Shown here one piece after another: positions 55,443-64,000 of a stretch of DNA of 64,000 nucleotides (the first letter of the stretch is position 1; each line of letters opens with the position of its first letter). The position numbers and the translations under genes are program-made. The notes beneath the pieces were generated by a model. It ran no database searches. It had not been told where the DNA came from and worked only from the letters and a program-made list of their open reading frames with translations. Source of the DNA: Pachyseris speciosa (lineage: Eukaryota; Cnidaria; Anthozoa; Scleractinia; Pachyseridae); NCBI GenBank assembly GCA_016490735.1, contig JAEMWC010000356.1, forward strand, positions 550,001-614,000, read 5' to 3'.

Positions 55443-55514
55443 TCCGGTCTGGGTTTGAGCCCAAGGCCTTCCCTTTAGCACTCCGGAATTCTTTTCGACT
55501 GAGCTAGCCGGTGG
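55443..55514 (-). repeat. tRNA-like SINE head fragment
   Basis: Minus strand CCGGCTAGCTCAGTCGAAAA, then TGCTAAAGGGAAGGCCTTGG and GGGCTCAAACCC B-box, closing with CAGACCGGAC. A degraded cloverleaf between candidate exons of receptor 2. Confidence 0.5.
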
Positions 55515-55642
55515 CGGTCTATAGATCCCTCCAGGAGATAAATAATAGTCATGACAAGTTCCACAGATTCTGTTTTTCAAAACGATTCAGATAGGATGAT
55601 TTTCCTTCGTTCTTATGTGACTGTCCTATGGTTCTTCCCTAG

Positions 55643-55698
55643 GGATATCCCTCATCACCATCGGGCCACCTGAAGGGTTTTCTCGTTCAGAGATTCCG
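55643..55698 (+). CDS. Receptor 2 small exon, phase 1 to 0
   Basis: Acceptor TTCTTCCCTAG, donor GTAAGA. Two bases complete a codon, then ISLITIGPPEGFSRSEIP. The next two candidate exons continue in phase. Short, so the call rests on splice sites and phase. Confidence 0.5.
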
Positions 55699-55736
55699 GT
55701 AAGAATGTTACTTTAAGTGTTGAATTTCGACTTTAA

Positions 55737-55985
55737 GGCCCTGGCAAACAGGACACAATGTTGCGGACACATTGTACATTTGTTGCGGACACAAATGTTT
55801 CCCTGTTTGCCCGCGCGCGCAACATTTGTTGCGGACACAAAATGTTTGTGGTAAAAATCAGAAACATTTTTTGTGTCTCGGACACAAATTTTGTGTCCGC
55901 AACAAATGTTGCGCGCGCGGGCAAACAGGGAAACATTTGTGTGCAACAATGTGTCCGCTACAATATGTCCTCGTTTGCCAGGGCC
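55737..55985. repeat. 249-bp CpG-rich palindromic MITE
   Basis: GGCCCTGGCAAACAGGACAC and GGACAAAC-type right end CGTTTGCCAGGGCC. Long arms of ACAAATGTTTCCCTGTTTGC and GCAAACAGGGAAACATTTGT, rich in GTTGCGGACACAA. Inserted in the receptor 2 intron between the exons at 55643 and 56050. Confidence 0.9.
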
Positions 55986-56049
55986 TTTAAAGTGGTGTTT
56001 TCAGTTGGGCACGACAAGGGCATCTCAATAGTACTATCATTTATTTCAG

Positions 56050-56109
56050 GTGGAAACGTTTCTTACTGCCCTCGAAGATATAGACTCTGGGAAGGAAAAA
56101 GCATTAAAG
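56050..56109 (+). CDS. Receptor 2 exon: VETFL segment of a GAIN-like ectodomain
   Basis: Acceptor ATTTATTTCAG, donor GTAAAA, 60 bases, phase 0-0: VETFLTALEDIDSGKEKALK. The amphipathic helix pattern is what precedes the GAIN subdomain in adhesion receptors. Joined to the exon at 63824 it runs on as NATVLLETSIQDF. Confidence 0.6.
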
Positions 56110-56973
56110 GTAAAACATTCAGCTTAATTACAACGACCATACCCTGCAATGTGATCAAGTGAATCTTTGAACGCCTTTTTTTTTTCCACATCGATTTTAT
56201 TTTCATATAAAATTCCCCTAGATTCTGAATTTAGTTACGGCGAACAAACGGAAAAGATTCGTGTTTCGAAAGCAGCCTTACTCCGTTCGCAGATGCTGTT
56301 CCTTATGGTCTTTGCCGTTCCAGTAGGACCATGGGGTCCAACATCCCGCTGGATTATCGGTTTCCAATTACAAGGCCTCGTGTGGGGATAGGTGATTGTC
56401 AATCTTATCGTGCTCTTTTAGGGTAAAACATTATTGGCAATGGCATAATAAGCAGCAATCTCATTGTAAGGACTATCTGACTAATTGGTCATGAGAGAAA
56501 CTTGTTACTGCGATGCTGACTGCATGGAAGCCCGTGTTTCAATTGAAAATTCCACGTGAGTTTGCTTGTGAGTTTGCGGCTAGAAGAAGCCGTAGGAGAA
56601 CACTTAAACTTCCAGTCAGCAGTGCAATTCAGCGAAATGTGTCAGCGAATTGTGTTTTACATAGTATTAACCAAGAGATATTAGAGGGTCCCCTATACTT
56701 TTTTCGTGAAATGTGATCGAGCCTATTTTTTCCTCGTGAAACGTGATTTAAGTTTTTATTTATTCGTGATTCGTGATTGACCGTGTCAAGACCATTTTCC
56801 CGTGAGCGTGAAAGCGGTTTTTGAATTAAGCGTGACACGTTAACGACGACTTTAATTAAACGTGATTCGTGAGCGATCATGTGTTGGGGGGACTGGGGAC
56901 GACAGTGTACGATGTAGACGTGCTGTTCATGGCTCCGTCTACGGGGTAAAATTTTTCGGGCTATACAACGCGA

Positions 56974-57927
56974 ATGGAGGCAGAAAGTTCTTCAAAGAGA
57001 AAAGTTCGCTGTTCTCTTTCTTCGGTAAGCTCTGAGGAGTCTAGTCCTGTGGATAAGCGACCAAAAAACGTGTCCTCTGAATCAGATGACGAAGTCATGG
57101 CGGCGGAAGGCCTTGGCGAGAAGATTGATTTGATCCTATCGAAGCTCAACATGCTTGACCTTTTAGAAAAAAAGCTGGATGAAGTCTCTACGGCGGTGTC
57201 GGATTTGAAACGTTCGGTGGCAGATTTAGAATTGAACGTTGCCTCAGTCAAGGAGAAGTAGACATCTTCCCAGGATAAAATCACGGAGATCGAGAAGAAC
57301 CTTGAATTCACGAGCAAAAGGAGTGATGACTTTGAAAAAATGCTGGGCGAAGAAAAGGAAAACTGCAAACGAGATATTAGCGACGTCCGCAAAAAGATCC
57401 TTTATCTCGAAGCCTATAGGGCTGCAGAAACCTCTAATTTCACTGGAAAAAGCTAGGTTCCGAACCAATCGAGGAATGGTGCAGGTCGCCAAGCCTATAG
57501 CCACCGAGAAAATTTGAGATTCGAAGGCATCGAGGAATGGCCGCCACACCAGGAGGATGTGAATTGGAAGGAAGACACAAGGACACCGTTGGTATATTTC
57601 TTTGAAAATGTTTTAGGTATTCAAGATGCAAAGGATTTTGAGTTTCAGAGAATACACAGGATCGGAAAGCCATCGCAAGAAGGGAATAGTAGAGCCATTA
57701 TTGCGCGTTTTTTAAGATATTCGGACAGAGAACGAGTTTTGAGCTGTGGTAAGAAACTTAAGAATACACGGTATAGAATGTATGAGGACATACCAAGAGA
57801 GTTGCAGACACTAAGGAAGCCTCAAATTGAAAAACTTAAACAAGCCAGGAAAGAGGGTAGCAAGGCTTATTTCAGTAAATCTGAGCCTGACAAACTTTAT
57901 ATTGATGGCAAATTTATCAAACCATAG
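56974..57927 (+). pseudogene. LINE ORF1 (L1-like RNA-binding protein) with two in-frame stops
   Basis: One frame of 318 codons from ATG 56974 to TAG 57925-57927, broken only by TAG at 57259-57261 and 57454-57456. Order: an acidic Ser-rich N-terminus (about residues 1-45), a coiled coil about 50-155 (KIDLILSKLNMLDLLEKKLD and IEKNLEFTSKRSDDFEKMLG), and an RRM-like core from about 177 (NLRFEGIEEW, FQRIHRIGKP, RAIIARFLRYSDRERVLSCG). The C-terminal domain has IPRELQTLRKPQIEKLKQAR and AYFSKSEPDKLYIDGKFI. This is the L1 ORF1p layout: trimeric RNA chaperone of the retrotransposition particle. Confidence 0.85.
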
Positions 57928-58309
57928 GTTTTTGTTGTTGTTGTTGTTGCCACTTTTTCCTTCGGCTTCCTCCACTAGGAATAAATTATCTAAATTTTTC
58001 TTCAGCCCGCTTTCTTAGTAGGTGTTAAATTATGATCTAAGAATGGACAAACCCGTAGACCAGCCTGGAGACGAGGCGTTAATTACTTGGCAGTTAGTTC
58101 TGGAGTGTGAGATAAGAGCGCTTGCTGGTGTTGTATTTCTAATCCCACTTGGATGTTTGTTACTTCAGTCGCCCTATTGCTATTTCTTTTATGCATGTTT
58201 TTTCTCTGTGGATGTAAATTTTTGGGCTTTTGTTTCGTCTTGCTTTTGTCGTGTGTTTTTGGGTCGCTATTGTTGCTGGCTATATTATTTAGAATAATCG
58301 GCATTAGGT

Positions 58310-61300
58310 ATGGCTGAGACGCAGGTGAACAATGTCAATTTTAAGTTAATTTCGCTAAATGTTCGTGGGATTCGGGACTTGAGAAAAAGGAACGCAATTT
58401 TTTCTTGGATCAAAAAACAAAAGGCGGATATTATCTTTCTCCAGGAAACTTACAGTACTCCAGAGATAGCTGATAATTGGCAATGTATCTGTAATGTGTG
58501 GCAAAATGTATCTATCACATGGAACAAACCATAGTAAAGGGGTTGCTATTTTAGTGAGCAGTGAGCTAGATTTTGAAGCGAAATCCGTAATCTATAATCC
58601 GGATGGTCGGTATGTTTTGATCGATGCCATGATTCAAGACTCGCCCTTTCTGCTCTTAAATATCTATGCGCCGAATGATATATCTGAACAGTGTACTTAT
58701 TTTTCGAATATACTAGAGATTCTTGACGAACATAATTTTGATTCTAGTAGTCAGCTTATAATGGGAGGAGACTTTAATGTCCATCTGAATGCTGTCTTAG
58801 ATAACTCAGGTGGTAGAATAGAAAAAAAAAAGATTCTGTGAAAACTGTGGAGGAATTAAAATTTTCGTATGATCTGATCGATATCTGGAGAATAAGAAAC
58901 ATTGATAAGAAACAATATACATAGAGACAGAGAAAGCCTTTTGTCCAGCGTCGTTTAGATTTTTGGTTGGTAAGTGATTGCTTGAAGGATGGTGTGGAGC
59001 ATACCGATATCATGCCTTCTATAAAGACCGATCACTCTGCCATTACGCTATAAATCAACAGTAGTGAAAACCAGGCGCGTGGCCCCTCGCATTGGTGCTT
59101 TAACTCTAGCTTATTAGGAGACGAGAATTATGTGGAGCTGATTTCTTCCCAATACAGTGACTGGTTAAACGAATTTCGTGAGGTCGAGGACAAACGGTTA
59201 CTTTGGGACTTGGTCAAATACAGGATAAGGCAAACGACGATCACGTATAGCAAAGCGAAAGTTAAAGAAAGAAGAGGAAACTTGAATATATCGAAAATAA
59301 GTTAAAAGAATGTGAAAGGTTATGCGCTGCCGATCCTACGGAGAGTAATGTCGAAAACTTCGAAAAGTATAAACTTGAGTACGATGCTCTGTTTGATTAT
59401 ATTGCCCAAGGTAACATAGTGCGGTCTAGAGCGATTTGGTATGAAAAAGGAGAGCGGAACAACAAATATTTCTTAAATCTTGAAAATTGTATACGGAAAA
59501 TATTTAACCACGACAATCAACTGGTGAAAAACAGTAAGGATGTCTTGGCTGAACTCAAATCTTTTTATCAGGATCTTTATCGAAATAAAGATAACAATAT
59601 GAGTGCAAACTGGAATGAGGGTTTTCTGAATTTTACTCAAAACTTGAATTTGCCAAAACTGTCTGATGACCTGCAATCTCATTGTGAGGGTTATCTGACT
59701 AAAAAGGAATGTCTCAAGGCTTTGAATAGCTTTAAGAATCATAAATCGCCTGGAAATGACGGCCTCACTGCTGACTTCTACCAAAAATTCTGGCCGATTC
59801 TGGGTGATCTATTAGTGGATTCTTTAAACACTGCTTTACAGACAAGGGAGGCTCTCAAATTCACAAAGACAGGCATTAATTCGTCTTATAGAAAAGAAAG
59901 GCAAGGACAGAAGGTGCATGAAAAATTGGAGACCAATTTCACTTTTAAATGTTGATTATAAAATCGGCTCCAAAGCGCTAGCATCCAGACTAGAAAAAGT
60001 ACTACCTGAAATAATTCACGAGGATCAGTGCGCTTATGTTAGAGGCAGGACTATTTTTGATGCTATAAGATCCATTGATGATGTCATGGAATACACGAAA
60101 TTGTATAATAAGCCCGGACTTCTCACGACATTTGATTTTAAAAAAGCCTTTGACTCAATAAGTTGGAGGTATTTATTAACGGCGCTTAGTACGTTTAACT
60201 TTGGGAACTCTTTTATAAGATGGATAGAAGTTCTTTATGGGGATATTTCGAGTTGCGTCATGAATAATGGTTTTGCATCTGAAACCTTCCCCGTTGAGCG
60301 CGGTGTCCGTCAAGGAGATCCCTTGTCTCCCTATCTTTTTATTATTGCTTTGGAGATCTTGAATATCGCCATACGTCAAAACAAAGATATCGAAGGCATC
60401 CAAGTTGGCGAGAGCATCATCAAGCTCTCTGTCTTTGCAGATGATCTAACTACGTTTGTAAAAAATGGGAAATCTATTCGCTTACTACAAAAGCTTCTTC
60501 AGGCATTCGGAGACATCTCTGGTTTAAGATTAAATAAGGAAAAAACAGAGGCATACTGGCTCGGTAGCCTGCCCATTCGTGCGAAAATATCGGTATAGAT
60601 AATATATTTAAACCAATTAAGATACTGGGCGTGTATTTTACGTATGATAAGCAAAAATTTCAGGAGCTTAATTTTGAAAATATAATTAAGTCAATCAATA
60701 AGTCGATAAGCGTATGGCAGTGGAGGAACCTCACTTTGTTTGGTATAATTCAAATCGTCAAAACTTTTGCAATACCTAAATTTATGTTTCGTGCAGCTCA
60801 GATCCCTCTTACGAAGGAAATAATCAAGGAGATTAACTCCGTTATCTTTAAGTTTTTTGGAGGGGAAGAGATAAGGTGAAGCGGTTAAACTTTTTCAGTG
60901 ACTATAGAGATGGTGGTTTGAGGATGCCACATATAGAATCCCTTATCAAAACGCAAAGAATTATGTGTCTGAAAAAGTATTATGAGGACTATAAGAGCTC
61001 ATGGAAACTGTTTCTAAATTTCTATCTTCACAATGTTGGAGGTCCCTTTCTTCTTCAATGTAATTATGATACAGCATCCTTTGCAAAAAACATTCCTAAG
61101 TTTTACACTGAGTGTCTTAAAGAGTGGGAAATATTTCAACAGAAACAAGTCTCTTCGTCATCTGACGTTCTTGACCAAATAATATGGACTAACAAATTTA
61201 TCAAAGTTGGTGGTAGATCATTATATAATTGCTCCATTGTTAACAAAGGTATTGTGAGAGTTAAGGATATTTTAGATACAGAGGGCAAATTACACAAGTG

Positions 61301-61879
61301 GGATACGTTTAAAAATATTTATACTACGCAAGCCGAATATTTTATTTTAATGAGTATTTATGACGCCCTTCCACAAGCTGGAAAATGTTAGTTAAGGAAG
61401 GAAGAAGAAGAAACTTGGAGGTGGTGCAGTTTACTTTCCCCTCCTCGTCCAAAATTTTGTATTGGGATACAATAAGGAAATATAAGGTCGAACCAACGGC
61501 TAAACTCCGCTATGAAGAGTTGTATCCAATGCTCGAGTTGCCTTGGCATGCGATCTATACCCTTCCTGGAAAAACGACTTTAGAATCCAAGGCCAGAGAA
61601 TTTCAATACAAATTATTACACAGAATTATCTAAACAAACAAGATTTTGCATAAAATGGGCAAAACGACAACACCATTGTGTTCCTTTTGCGTCCTGTCTG
61701 ACGAGTCCCTAGAGCATTTGTTTGTTTACTGTGAGTTTACTACTAGCTTCTGGCTATCTGTGACAAATTGGTTAGGAGGATATGGTATATCTGTAAACGT
61801 CTTGAGTGCTGCAGACATAACTTTTGGAATTTATGAAAAGGATCTTCAATTGATTAATCATATTCTTCTTTCTTGGTAA
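58310..61879 (+). pseudogene. LINE ORF2: APE endonuclease and reverse transcriptase, multiply frameshifted
   Basis: ATG 58310. Endonuclease: LISLNVRGIRDLRKRNAIFS, IIFLQET, and after a frameshift near 58500 LIMGGDFNVHLNAVLDNSGG; TDHSAITL near 59030. RT: HKSPGNDGLTADFYQKFW (about 59740), NWRPISLLNVDYKIGSKALA (59920), TTFDFKKAFDSISW, RGVRQGDPLSPYLFIIALEI, and the catalytic FADD in VFADDLTTFV (about 60430). C-terminal zinc knuckle CSFCVLSDESLEHLFVYCEF (about 61680). Frame breaks lie near 58500, 58825 (A run), 59280, 59905, 60590, 60877 and 61388, with in-frame stops at about 58921, 59052 and 61631. It would copy RNA by target-primed reverse transcription, but this copy is inactive. Confidence 0.88.
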
Positions 61880-62245
61880 ACAAATTATTTATCGGTGTCG
61901 CAGTTTGTTCTTAAAACCGTCGCTGACCTTGTTGATTGAAAAAGTGAAGTATGCATATAAATTAGTCACGGATAGCCGAAAGCAATAATTGCCTTGATAT
62001 TCATGATAAAAAATGGCAGTCTCTGCTATCAGCACTGTATATACGTAACAATAGAGGATTCCATTTATTGTAATATTGCTCTTCTTTGTATCTTTTAACA
62101 AGACCTATATCTGTACTTTTACACTTATTTTTTGGTTCTAATAGCGGCCATTGCTTTGTACGTAGTTTTTTTTCTTTTAGTTTCTAGATTGTTGTGTATT
62201 GTGTAGTAATTGTGATAGTTTAATAAAAAAAATATCATAAAAAAA
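61880..62245 (+). other. LINE 3' UTR
   Basis: Non-coding, AT-rich, ending in two A-rich blocks right before the second GATCATGT. Confidence 0.7.
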
Positions 62246-62399
62246 GATCATGTTTTGAGTGAATTAATTTAAAGTTATTTTAATCTTCTGACCCGTAAAT
62301 CAGCTTCCGTCAATCTCTTTTGTCCCGCGATTACCTTTGATCTCCGATGGTATTGAGATACTACATGAACCATGTTTTGTCTCGTATTTCGTATCTGTG

Positions 62400-62562
62400 T
62401 AGCCTGCATACAGGCTCTTCATTTGGGCAACACAGAGAGGATTTTTTGCCTCGATTAATGGAGCACGGTCAAAGCTACGGGATTGGCTCGTCCCAATCCC
62501 TTAGAATTTGACCGAGCACCAACCTCTGTGAATTGCCCAGATGAAGAGCCTGTATACAGGCT
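62400..62562. repeat. 163-bp palindromic MITE with 9-bp target duplication
   Basis: TAGCCTGCATACAGGCTCTT and AAGAGCCTGTATACAGGCT ends, arms of about 45 bp. GTATCTGTG flanks it at 62391-62399 and 62563-62571. The 9-bp duplication fits Mutator-like mobilisation. Partial relatives are at 17.1, 26.9 and 48.0 kb. Confidence 0.9.
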
Positions 62563-62819
62563 GTATCTGTGAGACTTCTGTTTGTCCTGTGACGCCAGTG
62601 ACATGCCACCCATCAACGAATTCTACTGATTCTACTACCGCTCTGAGTCCGCTCTCATGTGCTACAGTCTCCACACGAGGGAAAACTGTTGAAGTGTTTC
62701 ACAATTTCAGTGGTGGGCGAAAATATACGAGCCGCGAAAATATCAACCCGTGGCAACCAACAATGAGCAAGAACAACAAAACAAAACAGCAACAACTTTA
62801 TTAATTAATTAAAAAGAAA

Positions 62820-63122
62820 CTACAGACTTTCATACATGCCTATGTAAATAGAGTGAGTGAGATAATAGAGCTCAAAAATGGTCATTTTTAACTCATTTAT
62901 TCCACGCGTAAACGCGCGAATTGTTTCGTGGTGAATAGCACTTGCTATCCCGAGTTTGAGTAGCCAATCATTTCGCGCGAAAAACGCTATCCACTGTTTT
63001 AGTATATGCTGAAAGATCGTATAAGATTTTCGGCAACAGTGATAGACTCCGTGACAGCCCCACGCTATTCTCAATGCTATGATTTTCTTTAATCCTTGGT
63101 ACTGTACTAAGTCGTCAATCAC
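62820..63122 (-). CDS. 100-codon ORF of unknown function inside the TIR element
   Basis: Minus strand MIDDLVQYQGLKKIIALRIA, WGCHGVYHCCRKSYTIFQHI, LKQWIAFFARNDWLLKLGIA, ending at TAG/TGA after YESL. The composition (WGCHGVYHCCRK, FFARNDWLLKLG) looks like a real protein segment, not a random frame, and may be part of a multi-copy repeat protein. No function assigned. Confidence 0.35.
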   Translation of the reverse strand: MIDDLVQYQGLKKIIALRIAWGCHGVYHCCRKSYTIFQHILKQWIAFFARNDWLLKLGIASAIHHETIRAFTRGINELKMTIFELYYLTHSIYIGMYESL

Positions 63123-63823
63123 CCATTATCAGCCGACTCGTTCAGAAATTTCAAAGTCGAGTACAGGTTCTGTACGTAGCATGAAGCCTTAGCGTCATTA
63201 GGGATATTGCCCATACCCTAGCATTTGTTTGGAAAATCGTCCGCAAAGAGCCGTTAAAAGTCCTCTCATACTCAGCGACTTTGAGATTACAAGTAGAACG
63301 AGCTACCTTTGGAGTGTAAACAGCCTAAACTGGTTACTCGATGGAAAACATTAATTCGTGAATTTGTTTTTTCAATTTAACGTGAAACGAGAATTACTCA
63401 ATTTTTGCGTGAACGTGAAGAAATTTTGGGAATTATCCGTGACGCGTGAAAAGTCCTAATAGTTTTACGTGAATGCATTTTGCAGAGGAGTATAGGGGAC
63501 CCTCATATTAAAGTGAACAAAACTCGCCACCGCAGTTTGTAGCCGGCCAGGGCGGTAGCTAGTATGAAGCGTAAAAATTTGAATTTATATTATGACTTTT
63601 TTTTGCTTTATTTGTGCGTTTGTCTTACAAAAAATGTAAACAGGCTGTGTAGTTTCAGAGGGGTGTGAGCATTTTTTGATGTTCTTGTAAGAAGCTGTAC
63701 ATTGAAAAATAATAAATGAATATTAAAGACGCGTTTTTTTTTGTACGCATTGAGATGGTAGTTTTTCTGGCTACTGCCCAGAAAACTGTTTTATGATACG
63801 CTTTTCCCAACTCGTTTTTGCAG

Positions 63824-64000
63824 AATGCAACGGTTTTGTTAGAAACGTCTATCCAAGACTTCAAGAATATTTCTTCCAGCACAGACAAAGAGTTTGAAGA
63901 TAACGTACATTTCACGACGACTGCCTTTGAAGATTTCGCTATTCGATTCGCAGAACAACAGCTGAATGACTCGATAGCCCAATACGATGCCAGGGATGAA
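63824..64000 (+). CDS. Receptor 2 exon: start of GAIN-like domain, continues past the window
   Basis: After acceptor TTTTTGCAG, 59 open codons to the window edge: NATVLLETSIQDFKNISSST, then EFEDNVHFTTTAFEDFAIRF and AEQQLNDSIAQYDARDE. Helix-rich, acidic and with N-glycosylation sites (NAT, NIS, NDS). The FxxFAxxxAExxL pattern resembles the N-terminal helical part of GAIN domains of cnidarian adhesion GPCRs. No frame lesion. If the reading is right, the GPS and seven helices follow to the right. Confidence 0.65.

Larger units (their letters stand above)
56883..62245 (+). mobile_element. Full-length but inactive L1/Tx1-like LINE with 8-bp target duplication
   Basis: GATCATGT flanks it at 56875-56882 and 62246-62253. 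It has a 5' UTR with a G-rich start, ORF1 at 56974, ORF2 at 58310, a 3' UTR and an A-rich end (AATAAAAAAAATATCATAAAAAAA). The APE endonuclease plus FADD-type RT places it with L1/Tx1-like elements. It disrupts the TIR element in the receptor 2 intron, so it is the younger insertion. Confidence 0.88.
56684..63504. mobile_element. TIR element with 6-bp target duplication, host of a LINE and a MITE
   Basis: GAGGGTCCCCTATACT (56684-56699) and AGTATAGGGGACCCTC (63489-63504) are perfect 16-bp inverted ends. They are flanked by ATATTA at 56678-56683 and 63505-63510. The subterminal sequence is full of CGTGA(A/T) phrases on both sides. Without the LINE and the inner MITE the element would be about 1.3 kb. 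No transposase seen, so probably non-autonomous. Confidence 0.8.
56110..63823. other. 7.7-kb intron of receptor 2 hosting nested transposons
   Basis: Lies between two phase-0 exons and contains the 6.8-kb TIR element with its inserted LINE and MITE. The remaining 63511-63823 and 56110-56677 are plain intron sequence. Confidence 0.55.

Noticed and set aside
57244..57549. Minus-strand frame over LINE ORF1
   Set aside because: Antisense shadow of ORF1.
58022..58304. Hydrophobic frame between LINE ORF1 and ORF2
   Set aside because: Lies in the inter-ORF spacer; Phe/Cys-rich composition comes from T-rich sequence, no conserved motif.

Overview
This window looks like genomic DNA of an anthozoan cnidarian, most likely a stony coral or sea anemone. 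The evidence is AT-rich, intron-rich host genes with GT-AG splice sites and phase-matched exons, embedded in a dense mixture of retrotransposons and palindromic DNA elements of types common in coral genomes. There are no bacterial operons, rRNA genes or CRISPR arrays. The species assignment is an inference from content, not a database result.

Host genes. Two adhesion-type (family B2) G-protein-coupled receptor genes lie head to tail on the + strand. Gene 1 (217-7615) is the 3' half: nine phase-consistent exons encode TM1-TM7 and a short cytoplasmic tail. Gene 2 begins with a signal-peptide-like exon at 45767. It continues with a Cys-rich exon at 54031 and small exons at 55643 and 56050, and runs off the window in an exon starting at 63824 that resembles the N-terminal part of a GAIN-like ectodomain. 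The linking of the gene 2 exons is inferred from splice phase. Its transmembrane half would lie to the right of the window.

The rest is mobile DNA. From left to right: a tRNA-like repeat in three copies (two in opposite orientation) inside a gene 1 intron (2.8-3.6 kb); non-LTR retrotransposon tails (0.7, 11.6 and 15 kb); palindromic MITEs (8.8, 9.5, 15.7, 25.5, 28.7, 28.9, 30.1, 51.6, 55.7 and 62.4 kb); a minus-strand transposon ORF with a 2A-like motif followed by an OTU protease-like domain (18.0-19.0 kb); an array of about 320-bp tRNA-headed SINE units (19.7-23.75 kb) split by two back-to-back Penelope-like element 3' ends with GIY-YIG domains and hammerhead-type cores; an internally deleted LINE (23.9-25.5 kb); a composite palindrome with SAP-like and RecQ-like remnants bounded by a 14-bp direct repeat (42.47-44.92 kb); a 3.1-kb element with inverted arms around a pseudogene bearing a HEEADTR motif and a Cys-rich tail (49.3-52.4 kb); a structurally complete hammerhead ribozyme (53303-53367); and, inside a gene 2 intron, a TIR element with 6-bp target duplication (56684-63504) that contains a full-length but broken L1/Tx1-like LINE with 8-bp target duplication (56883-62245) and a MITE with 9-bp target duplication (62400-62562).

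The strongest unusual signals are the complete hammerhead fold, the 2A-OTU ORF, the inverted Penelope pair in a TA microsatellite, and the insertion histories readable from target duplications and, at 44.7 kb, from an uninterrupted copy of the insertion site. Several long apparent reading frames are microsatellite artefacts and were not annotated as genes.
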